From positions 1-64,000 of the forward strand of contig CANQEH010000008.1 of NCBI GenBank assembly GCA_947594835.1: 64,000 nucleotides of DNA. Direction: 5' to 3'. The notes beneath the pieces are model-generated. The model was not told where the DNA came from. It saw only the letters and a list, made by a program, of their open reading frames with translations, and did not search any database. Within the stretch, counting starts at the first letter, position 1. The number at the start of each line of letters is the position of its first letter. Shown piece after piece: positions 26,531 through 35,576 of this stretch. The position numbers were made by a program, and so were the translations under genes. The stretch is from an uncultured Acetatifactor sp. Its GTDB lineage: Bacteria; Bacillota; Clostridia; Lachnospirales; Lachnospiraceae.

Positions 26531-27085
26531 ATGTCGCAGGTAACAAAACGCGCGCTGGAGCAATCACTAAAGAATCTGCTGCTGAAAAAACCGCTGAATA
26601 AAATCACCATCAATGACATTGCCAACGACTGCGGCATTAACCGCATGACCTTCTATTATCATTTCAAGGACATCTACGATCTTGTGGAATGGGCTTGTCT
26701 GGAGGATGCACGAAAGGCGCTTGAGGACAAGAAGACCTACGACACCTGGCAGCAGGGCTTTTTGCAGATTTTTGAAGCAGTTCGGGACAACAAACCTTTT
26801 ATCATGAATGTGTATCGCTGCGTCCATAAAGAGCAGGTTGAGAAATATCTGAATCCGCTGGTTGACGACCTGATTCTTGGTGTGATCGAGGAAGAGTGCG
26901 TTGGCATGACCGTTCGGGATGAGGATAAGAACTTTATTGCCCGGGTCTATTCTTATATTTTTATTGGGTTAATGATGGATTGGATCAAGGAAGATATGCA
27001 GGAAGATCCGCAGAAGATCGTTGACCATCTGGCTAAGCTGATACAAGGCTCCATATCTGCTTCTCTTTTGCGATTTCAGATCTGA
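26531..27085 (+). CDS. TetR/AcrR family regulator
   Basis: 184 residues. N-terminal TetR helix-turn-helix with KITINDIANDCGINRMTFYYHF; the C-terminal ligand domain resembles the DhaS-like TetR group. GGAGG stands about 9 bases before ATG 26531. It ends at a strong terminator and lies 155 bases before the oleate hydratase gene in the same orientation, so it is a good candidate for a fatty-acid-responsive regulator of that gene; this is inference. Confidence 0.88.
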   Translation: MSQVTKRALEQSLKNLLLKKPLNKITINDIANDCGINRMTFYYHFKDIYDLVEWACLEDARKALEDKKTYDTWQQGFLQIFEAVRDNKPFIMNVYRCVHKEQVEKYLNPLVDDLILGVIEEECVGMTVRDEDKNFIARVYSYIFIGLMMDWIKEDMQEDPQKIVDHLAKLIQGSISASLLRFQI

Positions 27086-27127
27086 TTTATCATTTTCTGG
27101 TTTTTGATCAGATTTTTTACAGGTTCG

Positions 27128-27161
27128 GTTCCGTGATAAAACTTTTATCACGGAACTTTTT
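27128..27161 (+). terminator. Rho-independent terminator of the TetR gene
   Basis: Perfect 14-bp arms GTTCCGTGATAAAA (27128-27141) and TTTTATCACGGAAC (27143-27156), then TTTTT. Confidence 0.8.
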
Positions 27162-27168
27162 CTGTTTA

Positions 27169-27198
27169 TTGCAAGTCCCGATTGAAAAAATGTATACT
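27169..27198 (+). promoter_or_regulatory. Likely promoter of oleate hydratase gene
   Basis: TTGCAA (27169-27174) and TATACT (27193-27198) with an 18-base spacer, 41 bases before the ATG. Confidence 0.45.
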
Positions 27199-27239
27199 GA
27201 GGCCAAGAAAAACAAAAACACAGATAGGAGGTTTTCAGT

Positions 27240-29033
27240 ATGTATTACTCTGCAGGAACTTATGAATCGTTTGCCCATCCCGAAAAGCCGAAGGATGTAG
27301 ATAAAAAATCGGCTTACATCATCGGTACAGGACTGGCCGGGCTGACCGCTGCCTTCTATCTTGTCCGCGACGGCCAGATGAAGGGCGAACACATCCATCT
27401 GCTTGAAAAGCTTGAGCTTGCCGGCGGCAGCTGCGATGGACGCAAAGATATCACCAAGGGCTTCTTTATGAGAGGCGGCCGCGAGATGGATAACCATTTT
27501 GAGGTCATGTGGGACACCTTCCGGGATGTTCCCTCCATCGAGACGCCCGGTATTTCCGTTCTGGACGAGTATTACTGGCTCAACAAGCACGATCCCAACT
27601 ATTCGCTGTGCCGTGCTTCTGTCAACTGCGGCGAAGATGCCCATACCGACAAACAGTTCAAGCTGGATAAGGACTCTGCCATGGCGCTGTCTAAGCTGTT
27701 CCTGACGCCGGAAAAGGATCTGGAGGACAAGAAGATCTCCGATATTCTGCCGGAGTCCTTCTGGAGCACGAATTTCTGGCTCTACTGGCAGACGATGTTC
27801 GCATTCCAACGCTGGTCCAGCGCACTGGAAATGAAGCGTTATCTGTGCCGCTATGTCCATCATATCGACGGCCTGCCCGATTTCAGCGCGCTGCGCTTCA
27901 CCAAGTATAACCAGTATGAGAGCATGATCCTGCCGCTCGTGAAGTATCTGGAATCCCATGGCGTGCACATTGAGTACGGTATGGATGTGAAGAATGTCAT
28001 AATCGAAACCGAGGGTGACAAGAAGGCTGCCAAGCAGATTATCTATGTTAAGGACGGTCAGGAGCAGACCATTGACCTGATTGAGGATGATCTGGTGTTC
28101 ATCACCAACGGCTGCTGCACCGACACCTCCTGCTACGGCGACCAGACCCATGCTCCCGACCTATCCGGGGTAAAGAACGGCTGCGGCGAGTCCTGGGATA
28201 TGTGGAAAGCCATTGCCGCACAGGCGAAACACGGCGAATTCGGCAACCCGGATAAATTCTGCTCCGATGTAGACGCCACCAACTGGATGAGCGCTACGGT
28301 GGCGACCTCCAACGAGGAAATCATCCAGCATATTATGAACATCTGCAAGCGCGATCCCCGCGCCGGAAAGGTAACCACCGGAGGCATCGTCACCGTCAAG
28401 GACAGCACCGAGAACTGGTATCTCTCCTGGACCATCAACCGCCAGCCACAGTTTAAGGCGCAGGACAAGAACATGGTGCTCGTGTGGCTGTATTCGCTGA
28501 ACACCAACAAGGAAGGCAACTATGTGAAGAAGGCCATGCGGGACTGCACCGGTGAGGAGGTCTGCCGTGAGTGGCTGTATCACATCGGCGTACCGACAGA
28601 AGAAATCGACACTCTGGCACATGATGCCTGCAATACGACCACCTGTTTCATGCCTTATATCAACGCCTTCTTTCAGCCTCGCAAGGAATCTGACCGTCCG
28701 AAGGTTGTGCCCGACGGCGCTGTGAATTTTGCCTTCATCGGCCAGTTTGCCGAGACCCCGCGGGACACCATTTTCACCACTGAGTATTCCATGCGCACCG
28801 GCATGGAGTCGGTCTACACGCTGTTAGACATCGACCGCGGCGTGCCGGAGGTCTGGGGCAGCAAGTACGATGTGCGCGAGATTCTGCGTGCCTGCTACTA
28901 TGCCATTGATAAAAAGCCAATCAGCAAGGCGCCTCTGTCCTTCGCGGAGAAGGAACTGCTCAAGCTGGTTCTGAAAAAAGTTAAGGGAACAGACATTGAA
29001 ATCCTGCTGAAGGAAAGCGGTCTGATCGAGTAA
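27240..29033 (+). CDS. ohyA: Oleate hydratase
   Basis: 597-residue FAD-dependent hydratase (MCRA family) that adds water to the cis-9 double bond of oleic acid to give 10-hydroxystearate. The dinucleotide loop IIGTGLAGLTAAFYL is near residue 23; GGREMDNHFEVMWD and the later RWSSALEMKRY match the family's conserved active-site and substrate regions. Full length. AGGAGG precedes the ATG. Such enzymes detoxify unsaturated fatty acids in gut bacteria. Codon use favours CTG and GCC more evenly than the flanking genes, and the gene sits as a self-contained unit with its own promoter and terminator. Confidence 0.95.
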   Translation: MYYSAGTYESFAHPEKPKDVDKKSAYIIGTGLAGLTAAFYLVRDGQMKGEHIHLLEKLELAGGSCDGRKDITKGFFMRGGREMDNHFEVMWDTFRDVPSIETPGISVLDEYYWLNKHDPNYSLCRASVNCGEDAHTDKQFKLDKDSAMALSKLFLTPEKDLEDKKISDILPESFWSTNFWLYWQTMFAFQRWSSALEMKRYLCRYVHHIDGLPDFSALRFTKYNQYESMILPLVKYLESHGVHIEYGMDVKNVIIETEGDKKAAKQIIYVKDGQEQTIDLIEDDLVFITNGCCTDTSCYGDQTHAPDLSGVKNGCGESWDMWKAIAAQAKHGEFGNPDKFCSDVDATNWMSATVATSNEEIIQHIMNICKRDPRAGKVTTGGIVTVKDSTENWYLSWTINRQPQFKAQDKNMVLVWLYSLNTNKEGNYVKKAMRDCTGEEVCREWLYHIGVPTEEIDTLAHDACNTTTCFMPYINAFFQPRKESDRPKVVPDGAVNFAFIGQFAETPRDTIFTTEYSMRTGMESVYTLLDIDRGVPEVWGSKYDVREILRACYYAIDKKPISKAPLSFAEKELLKLVLKKVKGTDIEILLKESGLIE

Positions 29034-29051
29034 GAAGCAAAAATTCCATGG

Positions 29052-29095
29052 GCGGCTGTCGATGCAAAATAGCATTGGCAGCCGCAGGCGTTTTT
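29052..29095 (+). terminator. Rho-independent terminator after ohyA
   Basis: GCGGCTGTCGATGC (29052-29065) pairs with GCATTGGCAGCCGC (29072-29085) with one G-U and one mismatch; TTTTT at 29091. Confidence 0.8.
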
Positions 29096-29129
29096 ATGAG
29101 TGTAACACAGATATCATCTTGCAGACGCT

Positions 29130-29206
29130 TTTAACGTGTGCGATTTTGACAAAAAGTCAAAAACGCACACGTTAAACTTGAAAACGACCTCAATATCTGT
29201 TAAGAT
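29130..29206 (+). promoter_or_regulatory. Promoter with 21-bp inverted repeat upstream
   Basis: Arms 29130-29150 and 29156-29176 match at 20 of 21 positions (TTTAACGTGTGCG then TTTTGAC) around AAAAA. One base later comes the -35 TTGAAA (29178-29183), then TAAGAT (29201-29206) with a 17-base spacer. The placement against the -35 fits an operator for the ATPase gene; the repeat could also stop readthrough from upstream. Confidence 0.62.
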
Positions 29207-29239
29207 ATACCCTATAAAATGGATTGGCAGGTGAAAAGG

Positions 29240-30469
29240 ATGGAGTGGTTTCCAAGAGAAAATTATTTAAAGAAGATTCGTGATTTTTATCATGCGGCGG
29301 ATATTATCAAGGTGATAACTGGCGTCAGAAGATGTGGTAAGTCCTGTCTGATGGAGACAATTGTGGATGAACTGAAAAAGGAAGGTATTCCTGAAGAAAA
29401 TATTTATTTTTATGACCTTGACAGTAAAGGCCATAACAAAATCGTAAAAGCTGATCAGCTGGAACGGCTGCTCGAAAGCATTCCGAATGTGCAGGGGATC
29501 AAATATCTCTTTATTGATGAAGTACAAAATGTAGAAGGATTTGAGACGGTTCTGAATGGTTTCCGCGGAACAGGTGAATGGTCAATCTTTATTACGGGGT
29601 CCAATTCTTATCTTATGAGCGGTGAACTGATGACGAAGCTTACCGGCCGCTATATTGAATTTGAAATGTTTCCGCTTTCCTTTGAGGAGTATGAGGAGAT
29701 GAAAAGGTTTTACAATAAGGAAATTGCGGCTGATCGTCAGGAGGAATTACAAAACTATATTCTTGAAGGCGGATTTCCAAGAACAATTTTTCTCGATACC
29801 ATGGCCGCAAAGCGCAGATATGTTCAGAGCGTTATTGCTGAGATTTTCGAAAAGGATATACGGGCGAGGCTGAAGATCCGAAACAAAAACACCTTCGAAA
29901 CGGTTCAGAAATATATTGTCAATAATTTTGGCGCAACTACAAGTTTGAAAAGTCTCAGAAAAGCAATCGAAAAGACGGGAACCCCGATCAGTGAAGCAAC
30001 ACTCGCCAGATATATCAAGGCTTTACTCGACGCAAAGATTCTTTATGAGTGCCCTCGTTTTGACATGAAGACAAAGAAATCATTAAGCGGGGAGAAGAAA
30101 TATTATCTTGCGGATCTGAGCTTTTATTTTGTCCAAAATACGGATAACAGGATCAACTATGGGCCGGTTTTGGAAAACATCATATATGTGTATGCAAAGT
30201 CCCACGATTATTCTGTCAGCATAGGAAGAATCGGAAAGCTTGAGTGTGATTTTATCCTCAGGGATAATGAGATGCAGTATGCTTATGTTCAGGTTTCTTA
30301 TACGACAGCGTTGTCGAAGGAAACGGAGGACCGGGAGTATAGGCCGTTGGAGTCGATAAAAGATAACTATCCTAAATATGTTGCCACGATGGATACGCTT
30401 CTTCAGCGGCGTAATGGCATAGCGCATATCAATCTTGTGGATTTTATGAAAAATGGCAAAGAGTTCTAA
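29240..30469 (+). CDS. AAA_14/DUF4143 ATP-binding protein
   Basis: 409-residue protein of the widespread AAA_14-DUF4143 group. Walker A is GVRRCGKS, Walker B YLFIDEVQNV, sensor ITGSNSYLMS; the C-terminal DUF4143 region resembles a nuclease-like fold (ECDFILRDNE near residue 340 contains the E-x-D pattern). Biological role unresolved; often in accessory regions and thought to be linked to mobile elements or defence. AGGTG lies 8 bases before ATG 29240; ATG 29219 lacks a site. An inverted repeat guards its promoter. Confidence 0.85.
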   Translation: MEWFPRENYLKKIRDFYHAADIIKVITGVRRCGKSCLMETIVDELKKEGIPEENIYFYDLDSKGHNKIVKADQLERLLESIPNVQGIKYLFIDEVQNVEGFETVLNGFRGTGEWSIFITGSNSYLMSGELMTKLTGRYIEFEMFPLSFEEYEEMKRFYNKEIAADRQEELQNYILEGGFPRTIFLDTMAAKRRYVQSVIAEIFEKDIRARLKIRNKNTFETVQKYIVNNFGATTSLKSLRKAIEKTGTPISEATLARYIKALLDAKILYECPRFDMKTKKSLSGEKKYYLADLSFYFVQNTDNRINYGPVLENIIYVYAKSHDYSVSIGRIGKLECDFILRDNEMQYAYVQVSYTTALSKETEDREYRPLESIKDNYPKYVATMDTLLQRRNGIAHINLVDFMKNGKEF

Positions 30470-30719
30470 TCATTCAGCGCGAGTGATACAGATCAAATAT
30501 CGTCGAAAAGGAATCATTCGGGCCGGAAGCGTTTACTTGAAGTTGTTGGATAATGCGCGTATGTTGGAATTATCTCGTGTTTTGCAGGATATGCTCCGTT
30601 TGGAAAAAATCCTATCGAACGAGGAAAAGCATTCTGCCTGCAGCAAAATCAAAAGGTTGAAAGCAGAGGATGTTTTGATAAATTCAAAGAAAAATCGGAA
30701 TTCAATAAAGGAGATGTTT
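30470..30719 (+). other. Open frame leading into the carbamoyltransferase gene
   Basis: The frame of the next gene is open back to 30453, giving up to 89 extra residues (Lys/Arg-rich, helical). A strong AAAGGAG just before 30720 argues that translation starts there. The upstream stretch may be a gene remnant; no family recognised. Confidence 0.3.
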
Positions 30720-31553
30720 ATGAAAGATTTTATTTGTTTGACAGATTATGAAGCAAAGGATATTTTTGATTTTTTTGAATTGGCCGATGAAGTCAAAAAT
30801 GGCAGATATCAAAATATACTGAAAGGGAAAAGCGTTATTTTGTTTTTTCCTGAGTCCAGTATTAGGACGAGAGTGACATTCGAGAAGGGTATTCATTTAT
30901 TAGGCGGGCAGGCAATCCTCTTTCCGTCAGAGGCGTTAGATAAAAAAGAGGATATTCGGGATGTATGTGGATATTTAAACAATTGGGCTGATTTGGTAAT
31001 TGTCCGGCACAGGGATATCCGGCTGTTGGAGAAAATGGCTGCCTGCCTGGAGGCGCCTGTGATCAATGCTATGACGGATGAGAATCATCCGTGTGAGATT
31101 TTGTCGGATATGTATGCCTTATCTAAGATACGGAAAAATTTTGTGAAGGATCGTTTTCTGTTTGTTGGAGAGAAGGGGAATATTGGTTTGGCATGGAAAG
31201 AAGCGGCTCAAGTCATGGGATTTGACCTGGCACAATGTTGTGGGAAAGGTTACGAAATGGAGGGCCTGGTAACTTATAACAATATTTATGATGCAGTGGA
31301 AGGCATAGACATTGTATGTACGGATTCTGTGCCTGCAAATATTCTTGACGATTTTAAGGCGTGTCAGGTTACGATTGCCGCATTGGAAAAAGCGAACCAT
31401 GGTGCATTGCTAAACCCTTGCCCGCCTTTTTATCGGGGGCAGGAAGTCTCTGAAGATGTGGTGGAATCAAAATACTTTGTGGGCTATGAATTCAAGAAGC
31501 ATCTTTTGGAAGTCCAGCAGGCAATTATGATATCCTGCTTTTGTTCTGCCTGA
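30720..31553 (+). CDS. Divergent aspartate/ornithine carbamoyltransferase family protein
   Basis: 277 residues, short for an ornithine carbamoyltransferase (about 310-330). The carbamoyl-phosphate loop reads SSIRTRVTFEKG (family S-x-R-T-R), the second loop DENHPCEILSDM in place of the usual HPxQ, and the late loop NPCPPF where OTCases have HCLP. So the carbamoyl-phosphate site is mostly kept but the amino-acid site is altered, suggesting a different acceptor. AAAGGAG lies 6 bases before ATG 30720. No arginine genes are nearby. AT-rich like the accessory genes around it. Confidence 0.78.
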   Translation: MKDFICLTDYEAKDIFDFFELADEVKNGRYQNILKGKSVILFFPESSIRTRVTFEKGIHLLGGQAILFPSEALDKKEDIRDVCGYLNNWADLVIVRHRDIRLLEKMAACLEAPVINAMTDENHPCEILSDMYALSKIRKNFVKDRFLFVGEKGNIGLAWKEAAQVMGFDLAQCCGKGYEMEGLVTYNNIYDAVEGIDIVCTDSVPANILDDFKACQVTIAALEKANHGALLNPCPPFYRGQEVSEDVVESKYFVGYEFKKHLLEVQQAIMISCFCSA

Positions 31554-31803
31554 AGAAGCGGCTCCAGTGCTGTGATCGGATGGCGAAGCGCGCAGCAAAG
31601 ATACTGACGAACAGTGGGTCAAGTTTTCTCTGTGGGCGATGCAGTTCTCGGCAGAGGACGCGTCGGGGCCCATTCGGGAGAGATTTGCTGTTTTAGTGGA
31701 AAGGGAAAGAAGAAAGTACTTTGCAAAATGCCATCATGTGATATAATAAAGGAAGACAGCAATCGGGAAGCTGTGGACAAAGGCCAAAGGAGAACAGAAA
31801 GAA
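31554..31803 (+). promoter_or_regulatory. Intergenic stretch with probable promoter
   Basis: A perfect TATAAT at 31742-31747 with TTGCAA about 15 bases earlier may drive the NERD gene. The first half keeps a short open frame (VKFSLWAMQFSAEDASGPIR) that looks like a gene remnant of unknown kind. Confidence 0.35.
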
Positions 31804-32849
31804 ATGGCGTTATTTCAAAAGAAGATCGGCTGTGTCTTTTTAAAAGAGACGAGCGATGCAGAGGCGTACATAGAAAAGCTGGAAGCCTTGCTGCAGACAG
31901 CAGACGAAGACAGCAGGAAAAAATCCAAAAGCAGATCAAGCTGGCGCAGTATGGCCTGGAGGGAGAGAATAAGGTCGCCTATGAGTTGAAAACCAGCGGT
32001 ATGGATATGTATGTTCTCCATGATATCTGTCTGGAAACGGGGGATCTTTCCGCACAGATAGATTATATTGTGGTGACCAGAAAACTCGTCTATGTCATTG
32101 AGTGCAAGAATCTCTACGGCAATATCGAAATAGACAATGGGGGTAATTTTGTGCGGCAAATCGGCCCGTCCAGCCCCAAAGAAGGTATCTATTCCCCGAT
32201 TACCCAGAATCAGCGCCATCTGCGGGTGTTGAAGGAAATCCGAAAAGAGAGCAAGGGAAATTTCCTGCTCAAGATGGTCTTTGAAAAATTTTTTGAGGAA
32301 AACCATAAATCTGTTGTGGTGCTGGCAAATCCCAAGACATATCTGAATGCGAAATATGCCCCAAAAGAAGTAAAGCAGCAGGTAATCCGCGCTGACCAGT
32401 TAGTCGATTATATCAAGAAGACAGACGGGGGTGCCAAAACGGATCCAAAGAGCGAGAAAGCGATGCTTGAGGTTGCCAATTTCTATTTGGAAAGACATAT
32501 ACAGGGGCATTCCGATTATGCGAAGCAATATGAAGAGATGGTGGCCCGGCACAAAATGACGGCGGCAGACGAGACGGAAGGGAAGACCATCAGGCAGGAT
32601 ACGGCGGAACATGAAACCGCATTGCAAAGTCAAGAAGCCGAATTGGTGCAAAAGCTGAAAGAGTTTCGCCTAAAGCAGAGCAGGAAGGAAAACATAAAAG
32701 CTTATTATATTTTCAACGATGCGCAGATGCAGGAACTGATCGCCAAAAGACCTCAGAACCGGGAGGATCTTTATGCAGTTGCCGGTTTTGGAAAAGTAAA
32801 GATTGAAAAATACGGAGACGCTATTCTGGCGATTTTAAAAGGGAACTGA
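31804..32849 (+). pseudogene. NERD-HRDC protein gene with a -1 frameshift in an A6 tract
   Basis: Two frames together make one normal protein. The start ATG 31804 gives MALFQKKIGCVFLKETSDAE and a helical segment up to DSRKK; at the A6 run (31918-31923) the frame must move by -1 to continue as IQKQIKLAQYGLEGENKVAYEL, the NERD nuclease-related domain (DYIVVTRKLVYVIECKNLYG with its E-x-K). A C-terminal HRDC-like domain follows (NDAQMQELIAKRPQNREDLYAV). As written, the product would stop after about 60 residues. The cause may be a real one-base loss, a sequencing error in the homopolymer, or slippage on the A run. Confidence 0.75.
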
Positions 32850-33027
32850 TCTGGATCTGTCTCCTGAATCACCGCCTGCCCCAATGATATCAAAACGATA
32901 CAGGAATGTGTCAAAGATGATACAGGGCCGCGTTAAGGTCGATGCGTAAACTTTCACACATTGCATGGGGAGCGTGCCATTTTAGAAAGCTGCACATCCA
33001 TGGTACGCAAGGGGCAGGAGGACAGAC

Positions 33028-35316
33028 ATGAAGACGAAAAAAGAGAAGGGCGATCGGAAGGGGAGACGCCGCTGCGGCAGCAGGCTTCTGTTGTGGTGGA
33101 TGCTGTTGGCCGCGCTATGCCTGACGGCGTGCGGCAGGGACAGCATACCTGACCAGGGTTCGCTGCCCGGTGATCCTGTGGTTCTGGCGGACAGGGAGTG
33201 GGTCTATGTGCCGGAAGTAATCACTGTGGCGGATGAAGCTGCGGATTATGAACGGATGCAGCCGGTGGGGAATGTGTTCTTTTATGTGCCGCTGCAGGAA
33301 GAGGAGCAGGGCGGCGAAAAGCAGATCTGCAGATATTCGCTGGAAGAGGGAAACGTAACCCGTGTTTCCCTCCACTGGCCGGAGGGCGGGGAGACCTGGG
33401 ATGTGGGCAAACGTTTTTTTGCGAAGGATCAGAGCGCCTATCTGACTGCAAATGTATATCCGGCAGATTACAGTTCCATGAAGCGCTTTCTGTGCAGATT
33501 CGATCCGGCGGGGAACTGCCTGTTTTCCAGGGATATCACAGAGCAGGCCGGAAGGGATGTCTCCCTCCGGGGGCTGATCGCGGACAGCCAGGGGAGGATC
33601 TGCCTTTTTCTCGACAATGGGGAAATCTGCCTGTTTACCGGAGAAGGAGAGTATCAGTCTTCCGTCCGTTACGGCTCCGAGGAGGATATGACGCCGGCGC
33701 AGATCAATGGGTTTTGTGAGGGCGCTGACGGCAGGATTTATGTCTGCATCGGCCGGGAGAGCGCCAGCTTTCCCGGGGAGAGTTCGGAAGAGGCGCGCCT
33801 TTGCTGTACTTTGGCGCAGGTTGATTTTGAGAATGCCAGGCTGTGCGAGGTCGCCGACGGGCTTTCGGACGTCAGGGGCATCTGCGCGGCGGGATATGCG
33901 GATGAATCCTCCGCCGGGGAAAGCGGTATTGCGGATGCGGCCTATGACCTTTTGCTCTACGACGATACGGCGGTCTACGGATACCGTTTCGACTCGCAGA
34001 ATACCAAGCCTGGGTCTGCCGGGGAAGCGCTGTTTGCCTGGATGGACTGCGACGTCAACGGATATTCCGTGTCCGGGCTGTATCCGCTTAAGGACGGGCG
34101 GCTCTGCGCTGTGGTGTCGGACTGGACAAACGATGACAGGGCGATTGTGGCGCTGCGAAGGACGAGAGGGGAGGAAGCGCCGGAGCGGGAAAACCTTGTG
34201 CTGGCCACGGTGAACGCAGACAGCGGCCTGGCGTCTACGGCGGTAAAGTTTAACCGGGGCAGCAGCCGCTATCATCTCTCCGTGAAAGCCTATGGATCGC
34301 TGACGGAGCTGTACACTGCCATCCTGGCGAAGGAGCCGGTGGATCTGATCGACCTGTCGGGTCTTAACGTGCGGGAACTGGCGGCGAAAGGTTTTTTTGA
34401 GGATCTGACGCCCTATTTGGAGCAGTCGGAGCGTCTCTTGGCCTCGGATTTCGTGGAGGGGATCCTGGATGTCTATACGTTTGGGGATATCCTGACAGGC
34501 ATCCCGCGGGAGTTTTCGATCCAGACGGTAGTGGGGGATGCGTCAATGCTGGAAAACAGCGCAGGGCTTACGCTGGACGAACTGCTTGCAGCCGGGAGCC
34601 GTTATCCCGGGACAGAGACCTTTGAGGGCATGACAAGAGAGCAGATGATGCAGTATCTCATGATGTTCAATGAGGACAGCTTTATTGACCGGGCTGCCGG
34701 AGTCTGCCATTTTGACTCTGAGCGCTTTCGGAAGGTGCTGGAATATGTGGGCCTTTTTGCAGAAGAACCCAAAGACGCGGCACAAGGAGACGAAGACACC
34801 AGGCTCCGGGAGGGAAAAGTACTGTTTGCCGTGACGGAGCTGTATCCCGGGGCCTTCCGCAGGTACCAGAAAGTATTTGGGGAGGATACCGCCTGCATCG
34901 GCTTTCCCACGGAGGATGGACGGGGAGGCCATATCCTGTCTGGAAGCGGCGCATTTGCCATCGCGGCTGTGTCGGAGCACAAAGAGAGCGCCTGGAGCTT
35001 TGTGGAAGATTCTCTGACGCAGGAGAGAAGTGAACTGTATGAAAGCATCCTGATCCAGTATCCCACCGTGAAAAAGCGTCTGGACAGATCCGTGGATGCG
35101 GCGGTGGAAAGGAATGAACTGACCCGGGAGGAACTCCAGACAGTACTGGAACTTGTCCCGGATGCGACGCCGCTCTTTTCCCTGGAAAATGAGGAAGTGG
35201 TCAGGATCATAAACGAAGAGGCCCCAGCCTATTACAGCGGGCAGAAAGGGTTAGAAGATGTGAGCCATACCATACAGAACCGCGTCCAGCTCTATGTGAA
35301 TGAATCCAGCCGATGA
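33028..35316 (+). CDS. Lipoprotein: propeller-like domain joined to family 1 solute-binding domain
   Basis: 762 residues. Lipoprotein signal with lipobox LTAC at about residue 35. Residues about 50-390 contain repeating WD/propeller-like strands (for example DSQGRICLFLDNGEICLF, EGADGRIYVCIGRES). Residues about 400-740 look like an extracellular solute-binding protein of the sugar type (LYTAILAKEPVDLIDLSG, FEDLTPYLEQS, GIPREFSIQTVVG, and the final ESAWSFVEDSLTQE). No ABC permeases adjoin, so it may be an orphan binding protein or sensor. AGGAGG precedes the ATG. Confidence 0.75.
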   Translation: MKTKKEKGDRKGRRRCGSRLLLWWMLLAALCLTACGRDSIPDQGSLPGDPVVLADREWVYVPEVITVADEAADYERMQPVGNVFFYVPLQEEEQGGEKQICRYSLEEGNVTRVSLHWPEGGETWDVGKRFFAKDQSAYLTANVYPADYSSMKRFLCRFDPAGNCLFSRDITEQAGRDVSLRGLIADSQGRICLFLDNGEICLFTGEGEYQSSVRYGSEEDMTPAQINGFCEGADGRIYVCIGRESASFPGESSEEARLCCTLAQVDFENARLCEVADGLSDVRGICAAGYADESSAGESGIADAAYDLLLYDDTAVYGYRFDSQNTKPGSAGEALFAWMDCDVNGYSVSGLYPLKDGRLCAVVSDWTNDDRAIVALRRTRGEEAPERENLVLATVNADSGLASTAVKFNRGSSRYHLSVKAYGSLTELYTAILAKEPVDLIDLSGLNVRELAAKGFFEDLTPYLEQSERLLASDFVEGILDVYTFGDILTGIPREFSIQTVVGDASMLENSAGLTLDELLAAGSRYPGTETFEGMTREQMMQYLMMFNEDSFIDRAAGVCHFDSERFRKVLEYVGLFAEEPKDAAQGDEDTRLREGKVLFAVTELYPGAFRRYQKVFGEDTACIGFPTEDGRGGHILSGSGAFAIAAVSEHKESAWSFVEDSLTQERSELYESILIQYPTVKKRLDRSVDAAVERNELTREELQTVLELVPDATPLFSLENEEVVRIINEEAPAYYSGQKGLEDVSHTIQNRVQLYVNESSR

Positions 35317-35576
35317 AGGACGGATGTTCCGCCAAGGCAGAGCGCCTGTCATCGGTTTTTCCTCCTAAATAGACAGGCCCTGGGCCATACGCGCTAAAAA
35401 GAGCCGCACGCAGCCGGAAGGCATTTTACTCTCCGTTTCAGAGTTTTTTTGCGGCGGGACGACACGGATTTAACATTCACGTCTTCCATGGCGAAATGGC
35501 TCCTTGATGGAAGCTGATCTCAGGTGTATGATGGTAGGGAAAGCGTTATACCAGAATACAATGCGGAAGGGGTGGG
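35317..35576. other. Intergenic stretch
   Basis: Holds a weak hairpin ACTCT/AGAGT (about 35429-35445) with seven T residues after it, a possible terminator of the lipoprotein gene. Nothing else recognised. Confidence 0.35.

Noticed and set aside
31614-31803. Long N-terminal extension of the NERD protein in its second frame
   Set aside because: The family N-terminus (MALFQKK...) is found in the other frame from 31804, so the extension is only chance open frame.
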